A stretch of DNA of 64,000 nt, from positions 1,378,032 through 1,442,031 of the forward strand of contig NC_050184.1 in assembly GCF_008315115.2 (NCBI RefSeq), given 5' to 3'. Each line of letters begins with the position of its first letter. Position 1 is the stretch's first letter. Position numbers and translations under genes: made by a program. The notes beneath the pieces are model-generated. The model searched no databases, was not told the origin of the DNA, and saw only the letters and a program-made list of their open reading frames with translations. Source of the stretch: Sander lucioperca. Its lineage: Eukaryota; Chordata; Actinopteri; Perciformes; Percidae. Positions 24,652-35,216 of the stretch are shown here, one piece after another.

Positions 24652-24682
24652 TCGAGGTCTGACAACACACAAACACACGTAG
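24425..24682 (+). other. Open frame in right foldback arm
   Basis: Mirror of the left-arm frame, starting MNEKVHRLYKRPSIRSDC and reading outward in the opposite direction. After SENSADMHLTL the two copies part through small indels and this one runs into a Cys-Val tract encoded by (GT)n. No known domain. Confidence 0.3.
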
Positions 24683-25479
24683 CAGAGCTACCCACACCCA
24701 TGTTTGTACTGTTGCTTAATTAAATAAAACATCAGAAGAGAGAAGTTGTCTCCGTCCGTGTTTTAAACAGACACACCTGGGGCGAAGTTGGAAACCAGAA
24801 TCAGCTTTAAATACAGTCCTAATCTAGTCCTCACTAACACGGGCCCAATTATAGTATCTACATGAAAACTTCACTGTTGTTGCATGAAATGTGGTTTGTG
24901 TTTAGCCTACATCATCAGTTTCTATCATGTGAAATAAGAGGATAAGCCAGCCTGGTGGCCAAGCTGCAGACAGATGCTCCTCAACAGTGTGCTCCCCAGC
25001 AGTCAGCTCCCCCTGCTGTTCATAAGGTGCCTCTGCACCCCTTTCGTTTCAGACCCTCCCACCAGCCTTTGGGCCACGCCTCCTCATTTACATTGACATG
25101 TGTCAAGTCCAAATGAAAAGCCAATGTTAAATGTAAATTCAAAAGCCAAATATTAAATCCAAATGAAAATCCAATGTTAAATTGAAATCAAAAAGCCAAA
25201 TATTAAATCCAAATTAAAAGCCAATGTTAAATTGAAATTCAAAAGCCAAATATTAAATCCAAATTAAAAGCCAATGTTAAATTTAAATTCAAAAGCCAAA
25301 TATTAAATCCAAATGGAAAAGCCAAATGGAAAATTTAAAAAAAATAATAATATTTTTAATTTTATCTCGCTTCGTTTTCTCTTTGGACTTTCAATTTCTC
25401 TTTGGACTTTCAATTTGAATTATGAATAAATATTTCCTCCATAGGGCATTGTGGCCAAATTATGTTTGGGGGGGTTCTT

Positions 25480-25682
25480 TTGCCCTAAGTTTTTTTATTT
25501 TTCTTCCGCTTTTAATGGATAGGAAAGCTGAGATATGAAAGGGGAGAGAGAGGGGGAAGACATGCAGGAAACTGTCACAGGTCAGACTTGAACCCTGGAC
25601 CTTCTGCATCGAGTAATAAACCCCTATATATATATATATATATGTGCACCCGCTCTACCAACTGAGCTAACCCGACCACATG
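25480..25682 (-). mobile_element. tRNA-derived SINE, copy 2 (antisense)
   Basis: On the minus strand the head reads GGTTAGCTCAGTTGGTAGAG (box A, about 25675-25656) with GGGTTCAAGTCTGACCTG as box B. The body then carries CATGTCTTCCCCCTCTCTCT and CCCCTTTCATATCTCAGC, as in the SINE at 15087. A (TA)n stretch has expanded between the boxes (25625-25643). Not a working tRNA gene. Confidence 0.82.
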
Positions 25683-25974
25683 AGTAAGCAGACTTATACA
25701 GACCATCCTCACCTAAAAAACAGCAGTATATGTCGTCTGTGCAAGCAGCTTATTAAGACAAATATTTACGTTTATTGTTAGGCGGCGCCCCCTAGTGGCT
25801 GTAGTCATTATGACGAGAGCAAAGGAGAAATTCAGGTGAAGTAGTTAAAGAGCGACACAGTCTGCGAAGTGAGGAGGTCTGAGTGGATGGATAGGTCAAA
25901 CAAACAGGCTATCACCCAGGAGACCGCTGTTCATGTCCTGTGTGAAACCAAAAGTCAACGATGACTTAGTCTCA

Positions 25975-26140
25975 TATTGCCAGACTTATCTGCACAGCGC
26001 TGGAGTGTGGTCCGGCTACAGCGCTTATTTATTCTGGGATAGGGAGAAAAAACGCTCTGGCTTGTTTGTATTTATTTAAACCAATCACAATCGTCCCGGG
26101 TGGCACTAATCAGCGCCGTTGAGAGCGAAAGTTGTGTCAT
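25975..26140 (+). repeat. Interspersed repeat, family copy 2 of 3
   Basis: Carries the shared core TTTAAACCAATCACAATCGT with CAGCGCTGGAGTGTGGTCCG before it, as in the copies at 10245 and 52090. Confidence 0.55.
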
Positions 26141-26154
26141 CTTTCTATTGAAAA

Positions 26155-26395
26155 GAGCTGGGGCCAGCACGCAGCCCCCGGTTCAGAGCTCTTGCCTCCC
26201 ACAACCACCCGGGCCATCATTCCAGAATGAAACTGTTTAAGGATGGTAAGAAATTTGGGTGGACAACCAAATTTCTGCAGTACACCCTAAAGCAGATCTC
26301 TGTTTGCAGTGCCAAAGGCCTTAGAGAGGTCAACGAAAGCCATGAATAGGTTTTGGTGCTGCTCCCGACATTTTTCCTGCAGTTGGCATGTACAA
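26155..26395 (-). pseudogene. Reverse transcriptase fragment of a LINE (antisense)
   Basis: Minus-strand translation gives CREQHQNLFMAFVDLSKAF (RT block A with its catalytic Asp in FVDLSKAF), then a stop, then GVLQKFGCPPKFLTILKQFH, then SGMMARVVVGGKSSEP, then a frame drop before a degraded ...PQLFSI. This is the fragment of a non-LTR reverse transcriptase of a different type from the L2-like ones nearby. It is truncated at both sides and broken by at least one stop. Confidence 0.75.
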
Positions 26396-26424
26396 AGATC
26401 ATATCAACACACACACATATACAC

Positions 26425-26600
26425 TAGGGGTGGGGGGAAAAAATCGATACAGCATAGCATCGCGATATTTTCCGTGGCAATACTGTATCGATACACAGAC
26501 GCCAAGTATCGATCTTTTATTATATATGTGTTGGTCAGTCTGTCTGCTTGACAATCCCATTTTGCAGCAATACAATTGAAGTGAGATGAACAAACGGAGA
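26425..26600 (+). repeat. hAT-like fragment (GGGGTGGGGGGAAAAAATCG)
   Basis: The text CTAGGGGTGGGGGGAAAAAA followed by TCGATACAGCATAGCATCGC matches the left end pattern of a common fish repeat. Its right end was not found here. A scrap with GATCGATACAGGGGTCCATG near 30190 may belong to the same kind. Confidence 0.5.
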
Positions 26601-26639
26601 AATATATCTTTTTAGATAAAACAGATGTTGACAAAGTTT

Positions 26640-27465
26640 ACTTTTGGGGACATCATTTGAAATTGGGAAACATTTTGGTGGAAATCTTGGTGTTATATTT
26701 GATTAGAATATGTTTCTTGACCAACATATCAAATCACTAACCCGCACTTGTTTTTTTCAACTGAGAAACATTGCTAAACTTAGAGCCGTGGTTTCGCAAT
26801 GTGAACTTGAGATGATCATTCATGGTTTTATTTCATCCCGGCTTGATTACTGCAACTTCATTTTCACCTGTCTCAGCAAGGTCCCAGGACCATCTACAAC
26901 TGGTCCAGAACTCTGCTGCAAGGCTGTTGACGAGGTCCAGCAGAATGTCGCACATCACTCTTGTTTTATCCATGTTACATTGGCTTCCAATCAAGTTCTG
27001 GATCCAATTTAAAGTTCTTGTTCTTACATATAAAGCATTGCATGGTCAGGCGCCTGTTTATATCTCTGACCTGCTCCATCCGTACACTACTAACAGGTCA
27101 CTCAGGTCTTCTAACCAGGGACTACTGGTGGTCCCACGCACTCGTTTGAAAACTAAAGGTGACCGTTCCTTTGACGTGGTAACACCGACTCTGTGGAACG
27201 CCCTTCCTATTACCTTACATTCTACAGTCTCGGTTGACGCTTTTAGAAAGCAGCTGAAGACACACTTGTTTCAACTCGCTTTTGTCTCATAACCCTTGTA
27301 ATTTGGGTTTTTTAATCTTTTAATCTTCATTTGTATTGTATTTGTTTTTGCTTGTTTATTTTCTGTTTTGGATCATACTGTATAACAAATGTCTTTTGTG
27401 TGAAGCACTTTGTGACTCTGTCTGTAAAAGGTGCTATATCAAATAAAAATTATTATTATATTATA
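26640..27465 (+). mobile_element. L2-type LINE, 3' part with RT C-terminus
   Basis: The frames encode FFQLRNIAKLRAVVSQCELE, FISSRLDYCNFIFTCLSK, then after a +1 shift near 26890 LVQNSAARLLTRSSRMSHIT, LHWLPIKFWIQFKVLVLTYK, LHGQAPVYISDLLHPYTTNR and DAFRKQLKTHLFQLAFV, stopping at 27292. This is the standard C-terminal part of L2/CR1-group ORF2. The 3' end carries GTGAAGCACTTTGTGACTC and GGTGCTATATCAAATAAAAA then an ATT repeat. It is 5'-truncated: the catalytic core is absent. Confidence 0.88.
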
Positions 27466-27661
27466 ACCAAATAACATCCACATCAGCTCCATATTAAAAG
27501 AAACATCCTCCTTGCTGCTGTAATTTGAGAGACAGTAACTCAAACATCCACGTTCACAGTTACACAGTCATTATGAGCACTCCAATAATTATCAAATAGA
27601 GTATTACGTGATTGCTATGGGTTACTTAACATAATTTTTTTCTTTTGTTTCCTTTTATGCA

Positions 27662-28157
27662 CATCATGTCTCAGAAGTGCTTGTTACTAACCTAGCTCTG
27701 GGGAGTTTACTCCCCGGAGTCCTTATGTTTCTTCTTCACCCAGAACATCGCCTCGGATTAGGGCGACACCAAGACCACGGTCTTGGGTGCAGCTGTGGCT
27801 ATGGACCTGCTACACCCTGCTACGCTCTGCGATTCCCTGCAATGCCCGACTACGTCCTGCTGCGTCCACCGCGTCCACCCATGCTCTGCTGTGCCACGCT
27901 ACATCCTGTACCGTCATAACCCCAACCGTCAGACACCGCCCACCAAGAGTCTGGGTCTGCCGAGGTTTCTTCCTAAAAGGGAGTTTTTCCTCGCCACTGT
28001 CGCAATAGCCACTGCTAATGCTTGCTCTTGGGGGAACTATTGGAATTGTTGGGGCTTTATAGAGTGTGGTCTAGACCTACTCTGTCTGTAAAGTGTCTCG
28101 AGATAACTCTTGTTATGATTTGATACTATAAATAAAATTGAATTGAATTGAATTGAA
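27662..28157 (+). mobile_element. LINE 3' tail, (TTGAA)n-ended family
   Basis: The sequence is collinear with the 3' end of the LINE at 54839-57437: GAAATGCTTGTTACTAAC-like start, a CCTGCTAC(G/A)CC minisatellite, GTGTCTCGAGATAACTCTTG, TGATTTGATACTATAAATAA and a terminal (TTGAA)n. It has no coding part, as expected for a 5'-truncated copy. Other copies of this tail: 29467, 33003, 36655, 48640 and 51724. Confidence 0.85.
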
Positions 28158-28288
28158 TAATCACCGATTCTTTAATAACAGAGTAAGGTGTTTTACTATA
28201 GGAATCCCCTCTGCCTGACCAACTATGGAAACTCCAATGACACCACATCTGTCAATGACAGACAGGTCGCATTGTGCCCCCCCTCATT

Positions 28289-29464
28289 TAATCACAGTCG
28301 ACCAGCTCCTTACAAATCATTCTAGACCACGGTTTCTTTCCGTGTCTTTGCAAGGAGGGAAGTGTTGGTCGTCATTCGGTGTTTCACTATGGAAGATATA
28401 GACCACTCCCGGATTGCATGAATCTCCCAAAGCCATAAATCACATTGAGCCGAGCAGAGTGTCACCCTGACCCCAGCTCCTCCAGCACAGCTAGTGCCAA
28501 GGATGGTTCAGAAACATTGGCTCTGTGCCTGAATGCGAGAATGCAAGCTTTATTTGGCTTTACGAATGGCTGTTCAAGGAGCTCCTCGAAGAGTGGAGGC
28601 ATGCTTGGGGACTCATCATACCTCACGTCCGCCCAGCTAGGTGCAGCTTGCGGCTGATGGGTGCCGTTTGTGGCTTTTGAGGTGGTTCCCGACAGACATG
28701 GGTCTTGACTGTTGGCCACTGCCACTCTCAGTCTCCTTTCCAGCATCTTTTCTGGTATTGACGCACAGCGGATGCATGACTGAGGGTCAGCTGACACTGC
28801 CTGAGCAGGTTTAGCGCCTATGCACATCAGATGAGGGTCGCTGCCCAAGATGGATGCTCCACATAACACGGGGCACAGGTGGGATACAGCCTCACTAGCC
28901 TTCAGTTCCAACCCTTTGGTGGGGGTCACTGTCGAGGACACGGTGACTGGATGGAAGAAAACTGAGTAAATGTACAACCGTAGCAGGAGCGTCATAACAC
29001 GTTAGCCTGTTGGCAAGTTGTGTTAGCACACAGGGTTTAGCCCGAGCTAACCGTGTACCAAAAGAGTTTGCCCAACGTAACACGATAGCTCACTCCAGGT
29101 ACTCGGCATGGCTAACAAACAAATGCTAACGGAACACAGGAGGGCTCGCCGTAACGCATTAGTCAGAGGGTAAAAAGTTATATAGCTAATGTTACCGATA
29201 AACAATACAGACTAGACAAAAGATCAGCTCGCCCTGAAGCGGACACTGCTCCAAAACTGCGTAACAACAAAGTAAAACTACTTGTGAAGTACTTCTACTA
29301 AATCCAGACGGGAACGTACGTAGTCCTTAACAGTTCGTCTGTGAACTGTTTAGCAGCTAACCAACCAAGCTAGCCTTGAAGAGCTGAGGGAGCTTAGTAT
29401 ACAGTAGTTTCTTCATGAAAGAAAAGCAAGAATGATTTGTAAGGAGCTGGTAGACTGTGATTAT
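28289..29464 (-). mobile_element. Inverted-repeat element with gag-like ORF (DIRS/Ngaro-like?)
   Basis: Seen: ATCACAGTCGACCAGCTCCT with TACAAATCATTCT (28291-28323) is inverted at 29430-29462 with about two mismatches. Inside, a minus-strand frame (28995-28462, 177 codons) has Cys/His spacing C-P-x-x-C, DPHxxC and C-x-x-C with MLERRLRVAV after it. That pattern recalls the gag-like first ORF of fish DIRS/Ngaro tyrosine-recombinase retrotransposons, which I know only from family patterns. No recombinase or RT is present. The element sits between two LINE tails in opposite orientation. Confidence 0.55.
28462..28995 (-). pseudogene. Cys-rich gag-like frame, remnant
   Basis: 177 codons, starting MTLLLRLYIYSVFFHPVTVS. 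The more protein-like section runs from about residue 35 (SEAVSHLCPVLCGASILGSD) through SCIRCASIPEKMLERRLRVA, then a Ser/Pro-rich stretch ending FEELLEQPFV and LAVLEELGSG. The paired cysteines look like a zinc-binding knuckle of a retroelement gag-like protein. Start and stop are probably not the original ones. The alternative is chance ORF in a GC-richer repeat. Confidence 0.45.
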
Positions 29465-29466
29465 AT

Positions 29467-29850
29467 AATTCAATTCAATTTTATTTATAGTATCAAATCA
29501 TAACAAGAGTTATCTCAAGACACTTTACAGATAGAGTAGGTCTAGACCACATTCTATAATTTACAAAGACCCAACAATTCCAGTAATTCCCCCAAGAGCA
29601 AGCATTTAGTGCGATAGCGGTGCGGAAAACTTCCTTTTAGGGAGAACTAACAGACACAGGCTCTTGGTAGGCGGTGTCTGACGGTGCCGGTTGGGGGTGT
29701 GATGAACAGTGGCAATAATAGTCACAATAAAGATAATGGAACTATAACTAGAAATAGTAGTTGTAGTAGTTCATGGCGTAGCAGGGCACATATAAGGGGG
29801 AGTGCCCCTAGCACAGTTAGAATGTTCTGTCACATGGACAATAATGCTGT
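29467..29850 (-). mobile_element. LINE 3' tail, (TTGAA)n-ended family, antisense
   Basis: Begins ATTCAATTCAATTTTATTTA, then TAGTATCAAATCATAACAAG and CTTTACAGATAGAGTAGGTC: the reverse complement of the tail at 27662-28157. With that copy it makes an inverted pair 1.3 kb apart. No coding part. Confidence 0.85.
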
Positions 29851-29947
29851 TGTGAACGTTAGCATGTGGCTAGCGTATTTTTATGCTAATGCGGTACATT
29901 CTAACTGAACATCTTAGAACATAAAAGTCAATGTGAACTTCACACAC

Positions 29948-29949
29948 CC

Positions 29950-30003
<54 letters not shown>
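29948..30003. repeat. (CA)n(TA)n microsatellite
   Basis: About 40 bp of CA followed by about 16 bp of TA. Confidence 0.95.
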
Positions 30004-30004
<1 letters not shown>

Positions 30005-32341
30005 CAATCACGTTTTTTCTTCAAACCCAAAGGCACCAATCACTGCCACCCTGAATATGAATGACCACACACCCATGTCTTTTAACGGCATTGCAAATCC
30101 CACAGCAGCTTAGTTGAATTGATAGCAAAGCTTCAGTCAACCGATTCATAACGTTAGTACCAGGCCATCAGCCGAATCATGGTCCCTTTAGATCGATACA
30201 GGGGTCCATGTATCGATGTACTATATACATAAAAAGCATTTTCCAAATCTTATTTTCTGGAGGATCACGCTGCTTGGGGTGTTCTGCACTGCCCAGTGTT
30301 TGTGACTAATTGCGTCTTTTTAGCCAGTGAGTGTATTGATATGATTCCGTTGTCTATTCTGCCACAGAGAACAATCCCCCTGAGCGCACAAAGTCTCATT
30401 TGGAATGGTTATTGTTCAAGAGACATAGACAAGATAACACAGGGAATCCCTCCCTCCTCTCTGTTAGTGTGGACACAAAAACACACTGATACCTTATTCC
30501 GCTGCCAACTGTTTGTGAATTAGAAAAGCTGTGTTAACATCTTGCAATGAGTGATTCATGACACTGCAGTCAGAGATTAACATTGCATGAAAAAACAACC
30601 CTGTCGGCAGACAACAACATCAATATTGAATGATTCCGTAGCACCCTGGATTATGCTGAAATACGATGTTTGTTTCTATGTCCAAAATGATCACTATCTT
30701 ATGTCTTTGCAAGATAACTGCAGTATGGTTGAAGTTAGGGAAAGATCATGATTACAGTTAATAAGAAGACAAACATTAAGTGGCAGTTTGTGACAGGACA
30801 TGAATTCCAGTGTCCTGCATGGAAGTCAGATGCGCTACATGTCCATCCACCTCCCTGACATTTACACCCTCACTTTTTACCTCACTACATCCTGCACTGG
30901 CAACAAATGTTGGCATTGGACGGTGCAGAATCATCCAATATGAAATTCCACGTTCACTTTGAAAACAGTGAAGGAAAATGCACAAGAGAACAGGAAAGGT
31001 GGGACAACAAAAATTAAAAGCTTCTTCACCAACAAAATGTAAAAAATTATGGAACTAACTGCCAATGCAGGGATTGGAGAAAAGATGTGATGTGATCAAA
31101 TTTGTTGTTAGGATTCTGGATTCTGGCACTTTTGATTGCTTTACAATGCCTCACCCCATGCCTGAAACAAGAAGCCTTTTACTCTGGATATATTCTTCAA
31201 ATGATAAAAGGCAGCGTTTGTGATGTTGGTGAGATGGTTCTGGAATTTTAGGGCTCAATCAAAGATGACAACCACATTTCTGTCCTGTGTAGTACTTTTC
31301 GGAGAGAAAGAGGCCAAATGGGAACCTATTTCCTGCCACAGAGGCTAAGCATCAATTACAAGGATTTCTGTCGTGTCACTAAAAGTTGTCGGACATCCAT
31401 GTGTTTACGCAAATTTTAGAAACAGCTTTACTAAATGTAAGATCATTGGTAGGAAAAACATTAAATCACTGCCCTAATGAGTTATTCAAAGTGAACACAC
31501 CAATGGCCTCGCATTTAATAAAACTTTTCTTAAATTAAGCAGATAAGTGTTTTTGATGCAGACTTAGTAGCCAGGTGTGCAGTGGTGGAGAGGGAGGGTT
31601 TGCTCTTAGTCAAGTCAAAGCAACATCATCCAGCAACTTACTGTTGTGGCCAATCAAATACTGCACTGAAATGAACAATCCACTTCCTGGATCATATTTC
31701 ATTGTCTAACCTGTACTTAAAGCAACATGCACACAACAATCCATCCCAACACAGGCACACACAGGCCCACTATGACACACAGATACCAGGTAAGTAAATA
31801 TAGAGTATGAACCTTAAACTAAGTGACATATAGTTTGTGCTTGATAACATTAGATTTATTAAATATTGTACATCTTTTCACACCTAACTGGCACCAACTT
31901 GTGCATTGTAAATGCAATGTACAAAATAGGAAAGGAAGATTTTTGTGTTAAATCTGATGCATATTTTAGTGTTATGTTCAAATTGGAAAGGGCTGAATCT
32001 CGCCTGTGTTCATGTATAAGATGTCCAAATGTAGAAAGAATATGGCACAACCAAAAAGAGATGACGCACAAGGCAACCATATGGTGAGGAACATGCATTT
32101 ATTACATATAACTAATATATTGTGCAATGCCTGGTACCTTGATCAAATGAGAAAGAAAGACAAAGCGATCCCTGTTGGAGCGCGTGCCTGTTTGGAAAGG
32201 GCCGATGATTGGAAAGGGCCGATGATTGGTTCCCAGTATTATTATTTTTATTGTTGTTGTTGTTATTGTTGTTCCCAGTATTGCTGCTTGCAGCATTGGC
32301 GTGCCTGTGCAAAGCGTTCTCTAGAACCACTCATCCACTGT

Positions 32342-32445
32342 TAAATAGTAAATGTACTGTATTTATATAGCGCCTTTCTGCCTTACCGGACAGAGCACTT
32401 TACAATTTGCCTCTCATTCACCCATTCACATACACCCATTGTGGC
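32342..32445 (+). repeat. Fish repeat, GTAAATGGACTGC family, copy 2
   Basis: GTAAATGTACTGTATTTATA, then TAGCGCCTTTCTGCCTTACC and GAGCACTTTACAATTTGCCT, then CATTCACCCATTCACATACA; related to 14267-14410. Confidence 0.5.
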
Positions 32446-33002
32446 GGAGCTGCCAAGCAAGGCGCTGGCCCACTACATGACGCACCTTAGGCTCGCTGAT
32501 GCTCCTCAGTCAGAAGAGACAGAGAGAAGTGAGTGTGGCAGCCGCAAGAAAGAAAGACCTTGCAGTCGCAGGACAATACTGGCGTCTCTCTTCCACAGAA
32601 AGTTGCTAGATTTATCACTATTCACTTTTATGAACCCCTGCTGCTGTACAGATGCCTGTGGGCTCTCCATTGGTAGCAGAGCCGTGAACCGCAATCAGCC
32701 GTCTAAGGATTTAGCAACTCTCCGTCCTTGCTGTTGTACAGAGCCTTGCAACAGCATACTGCATGTGACGGTTTTGTTTCGAAAACTGGGGCAATGAGCG
32801 CTCAGCTGGCCCAACTTTGACCGTCTCCCTGGTGTGTCAGGGCCTTAACATTGCAATTGGTTGACAGGTTGTAAGGATTTAGTAAATGGCCACACAGCTC
32901 TGAGGTGCACAAAAGGTTTCTCATAGGTGGGCTGTTTTTCCTCTAGCTTTATGATTCTCCCAGGTCTGTGATTCCAGCATTGGGCAAGTTGCTTGGAAAT
33001 TC

Positions 33003-33330
33003 ATTCAATTTTATTTATAGTGTCAAATCACAACAGTAGTTACAGTATCTCAGGACACTTTACAGATAGAATAGGTCTAGACCACACTCTATCATTTACA
33101 AAGACCCAACAATTCCCCCTAAGACTTTCTTTAAACAGGCAGAAACAGACAGACCCAGGCTCTTGGTGGGAGGCCATCTGCTGCGGTAAGTTTGAGACAC
33201 AGAGACACTGATTGATTGAATAATTATAGCAGTTGGTATGATGCGCCGTGGCACTTATACTAACAATAAAGATAATAGAACTATGACTAGAAATAATAGT
33301 TGTAGCAGTGCAGGGCGTTGAGCAGGACCA
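33003..33330 (-). mobile_element. LINE 3' tail, (TTGAA)n-ended family, antisense
   Basis: Starts TTCAATTTTATTTATAGTGT and continues through CTTTACAGATAGAATAGGTC and CAGGCTCTTGGTGGGAGGC, the reverse complement of the same LINE tail. More diverged than the other copies. 5'-truncated. Confidence 0.82.
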
Positions 33331-33636
33331 CTGTGGAAATTGTAAATAATTACTTACTAATTACTCATTGAAAAAGTATTCACCAAATGTTACTAATAAG
33401 TTAACAGTAGAAGTAAAAAATGTTTTTTATTATCCATACTTTTTATTTTCCATACTTTAATTACTTTGCGTTAATCAGAACGCCTCTGACCAAGGTGACT
33501 CCCAACACATTTAATGTTAAATACACGTGTAGGAACATCATGATTTAATGAACAAGCCTACACTTTGGGGCAATTCACTGACCATAGTGAAGGAGACTTT
33601 GAGAGGTACCAGTATCTGGATGCAACAAGTACAAAC

Positions 33637-33960
33637 CCCAATTCCAATGAAGTGTGTCCGTGGTGTAAAACGTAAATAAAAACAGAATACAATGATTTGC
33701 AAATCCTTTTAAAACTATATTGCAACACGTTCCAAAAAAAGCTGGGACAGGGGCATGTTTACCACTGTGTTAAATCACCTTTCCTTTTAACAGCACTCAA
33801 TAAGCATTTGGTAATTAGTGAAGCTTTGTCGGTGGAATTCTTTCCCATTCTTGCTTGATGTACGACTTCAGTTGCTCAACAGTACGGGGTCTCCTTTGTC
33901 AAATTTTGCGCTTCATAATGTGCCATACATTTTCAATGAGATGTTGTCATCCAAATGTGA
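33637..33960 (+). repeat. Interspersed repeat, CAAACCCCAATTCCAATGAA family, truncated
   Basis: ACAAACCCCAATTCCAATGA, then AATACAATGATTTGCAAATC, TTCCAAAAAAAGCTGGGACA and TTCCCATTCTTGCTTGATGT are the landmarks of a very common teleost repeat that I recognise as a pattern but cannot place in a class. Internal deletions relative to that pattern and an abrupt end near 33960 mark it as a fragment. Confidence 0.55.
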
Positions 33961-34235
33961 GTTTTACCGGTGGATAAACGCGGACCAACTTTCCCTTAAG
34001 TTACCAGCTAACACTAGCGGTAGCTAGTTAGCTTGGTTAAATTTTTCAAAACTAATCTAGTTTTAGTCTTGGAATTTGTGACCCTGCAAGATCTACAGTC
34101 TTTACATATTATGACAGTCTTTAACGTTGGATGTGAGATGATTGTCTTTAGATGTGAGATGGTGTCAGACTTTAGTCTTTTTAAAGTGTTCTAGTGTATG
34201 TAGTCATGTAACACGTTAACATGCTGGATCTAGTT

Positions 34236-34308
34236 AACGGCATAAGGTTATTCGGATAGTGATGAGGCGGCCACAAGGGGGCGTGCGTGATACACATTGC
34301 TTAAAGCG
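34236..34308 (+). repeat. 5' LTR fragment
   Basis: TAACGGCATAAGGTTATTCG through GATACACATTGCTTAAAGC aligns with 39738-39811 of the 3' LTR with few changes and a 4-bp gap. The LTR is cut off at 34308, where foreign sequence (GTAACTCTCACCAAAATGCA...) begins. Confidence 0.8.
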
Positions 34309-34750
34309 TAACTCTCACCAAAATGCAACCTAGGGTCTTTTTGTGAATATACCCGAGTCAAATTTTAGTTTAAAAGCATAATTAGGATGGAAATGCCACT
34401 TTTAAGATTTACCGTATTCTCGTTTTCGGTCAAATGGCCTTTTGAATGGGAGTGCTAGGGGCACTACTATGATTGCATCAAAATCGCTAAGAAGGCTCGA
34501 AGTATCACCAGGGGCTCTACATATGAACTTGATTGAGAACATTGTTTGTGTACACAGAGTTTACTAAAAAGAAGGTTTTGAACGACTCACTTTAGCAGTT
34601 GTTGTTTACGCTATCCACCATCTTCTCAGTCAAAAAGTGTCGATCTCCAAATGTGAATGAACGGACTCCATAGGAGGAAATGTCATTCTTATTTGAGGCT
34701 CCTTTTTCAACTACAAGGTCAATATTGTTTTTCACTAACGACAAAACAAC
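34309..34750. repeat. Unclassified insert between LTR and pol
   Basis: CGTAACTCTCACCAAAATGC followed by AACCTAGGGTCTTTTTGTGA is a known-looking fish repeat start. It separates the LTR fragment from the protease frame. Its right end is not defined and no duplication was seen. Confidence 0.4.
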
Positions 34751-34759
34751 AAATTATCT

Positions 34760-35179
34760 GTGCATTTATATGGAACGAAGCTTTCGGAGCTTTTCCATCT
34801 TTACTCTCTCAGTAAATTAACTGACTATAGTGGAACAGGATGCCAGCTGTCCGATGGACACTTTCTAGGTGAAGTCAAAACGTACACCTACATCTCAGAC
34901 AACAACACTACACCTTGGACAGTGAAACTGAAAGTTTGCGAGACACTTCTCTCCTTCAAGATCGACACTGGTGCAGATACCACTTTGATATCAAAAGAAA
35001 CATATCACCAGCTCAGACACCTGCCCCAGCTAGCAAAGAACGACAGAGACTTTGACAGCCTTGGAGGTAAACTGAACTGTTTGGGACAATTTGTCACCTT
35101 AACAAAGTACAAAGGCCAGTTCTACAAGTATAAGGTCCATGTGATTGAAATGGCCAACGGCAGCAACCTGTTGGGTTGA
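34760..35179 (+). pseudogene. Retropepsin-like protease of the LTR element
   Basis: A 139-codon frame contains FKIDTGADTTLISKETY, the aspartic-protease active site DTGA followed by the usual D-T-T-L-I strand, at about residues 72-88. It ends NGSNLLG before a stop at 35177, which matches where the family has a conserved LLG flap-distal motif. Polyprotein processing was its role. The downstream frame resumes at 35217 in another register. Confidence 0.8.
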
Positions 35180-35216
35180 AATGTGGAGGTGGCAATGGGA
35201 CTGGTAAAAAGAGTAG

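Larger units (their letters stand above)
22766..25443. mobile_element. Foldback element with 1.1-kb inverted arms
   Basis: Seen: the left arm (22766-23952) and right arm (24332-25443) are inverted copies around a 379-bp spacer. The outer 20 bases, TATGGAGGAAATATTTATTC, are identical on both sides. The flanks TGGCATTG (22758-22765) and GGGCATTG (25444-25451) match at 7 of 8. Each arm holds, from outside in: a doubled TTGAAAGTCCAAAGAG motif, about five units of a ~50-bp AT-rich tandem repeat (TTTGGCTTTTGAATTTAAAT...), a GC-richer stretch, an (AC)n run and an open frame starting MNEKVHRLYKRPSIRSDC. The arms differ by scattered substitutions and indels. No transposase was recognised. An 8-bp duplication would fit hAT or another 8-bp group; the class is open. 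Confidence 0.9.

Noticed and set aside
32160..32290. Tandem 17-bp duplication (GGAAAGGGCCGATGATT) as a regulatory site
   Set aside because: Two copies only, next to TTG/TTA simple repeats; slippage is sufficient.
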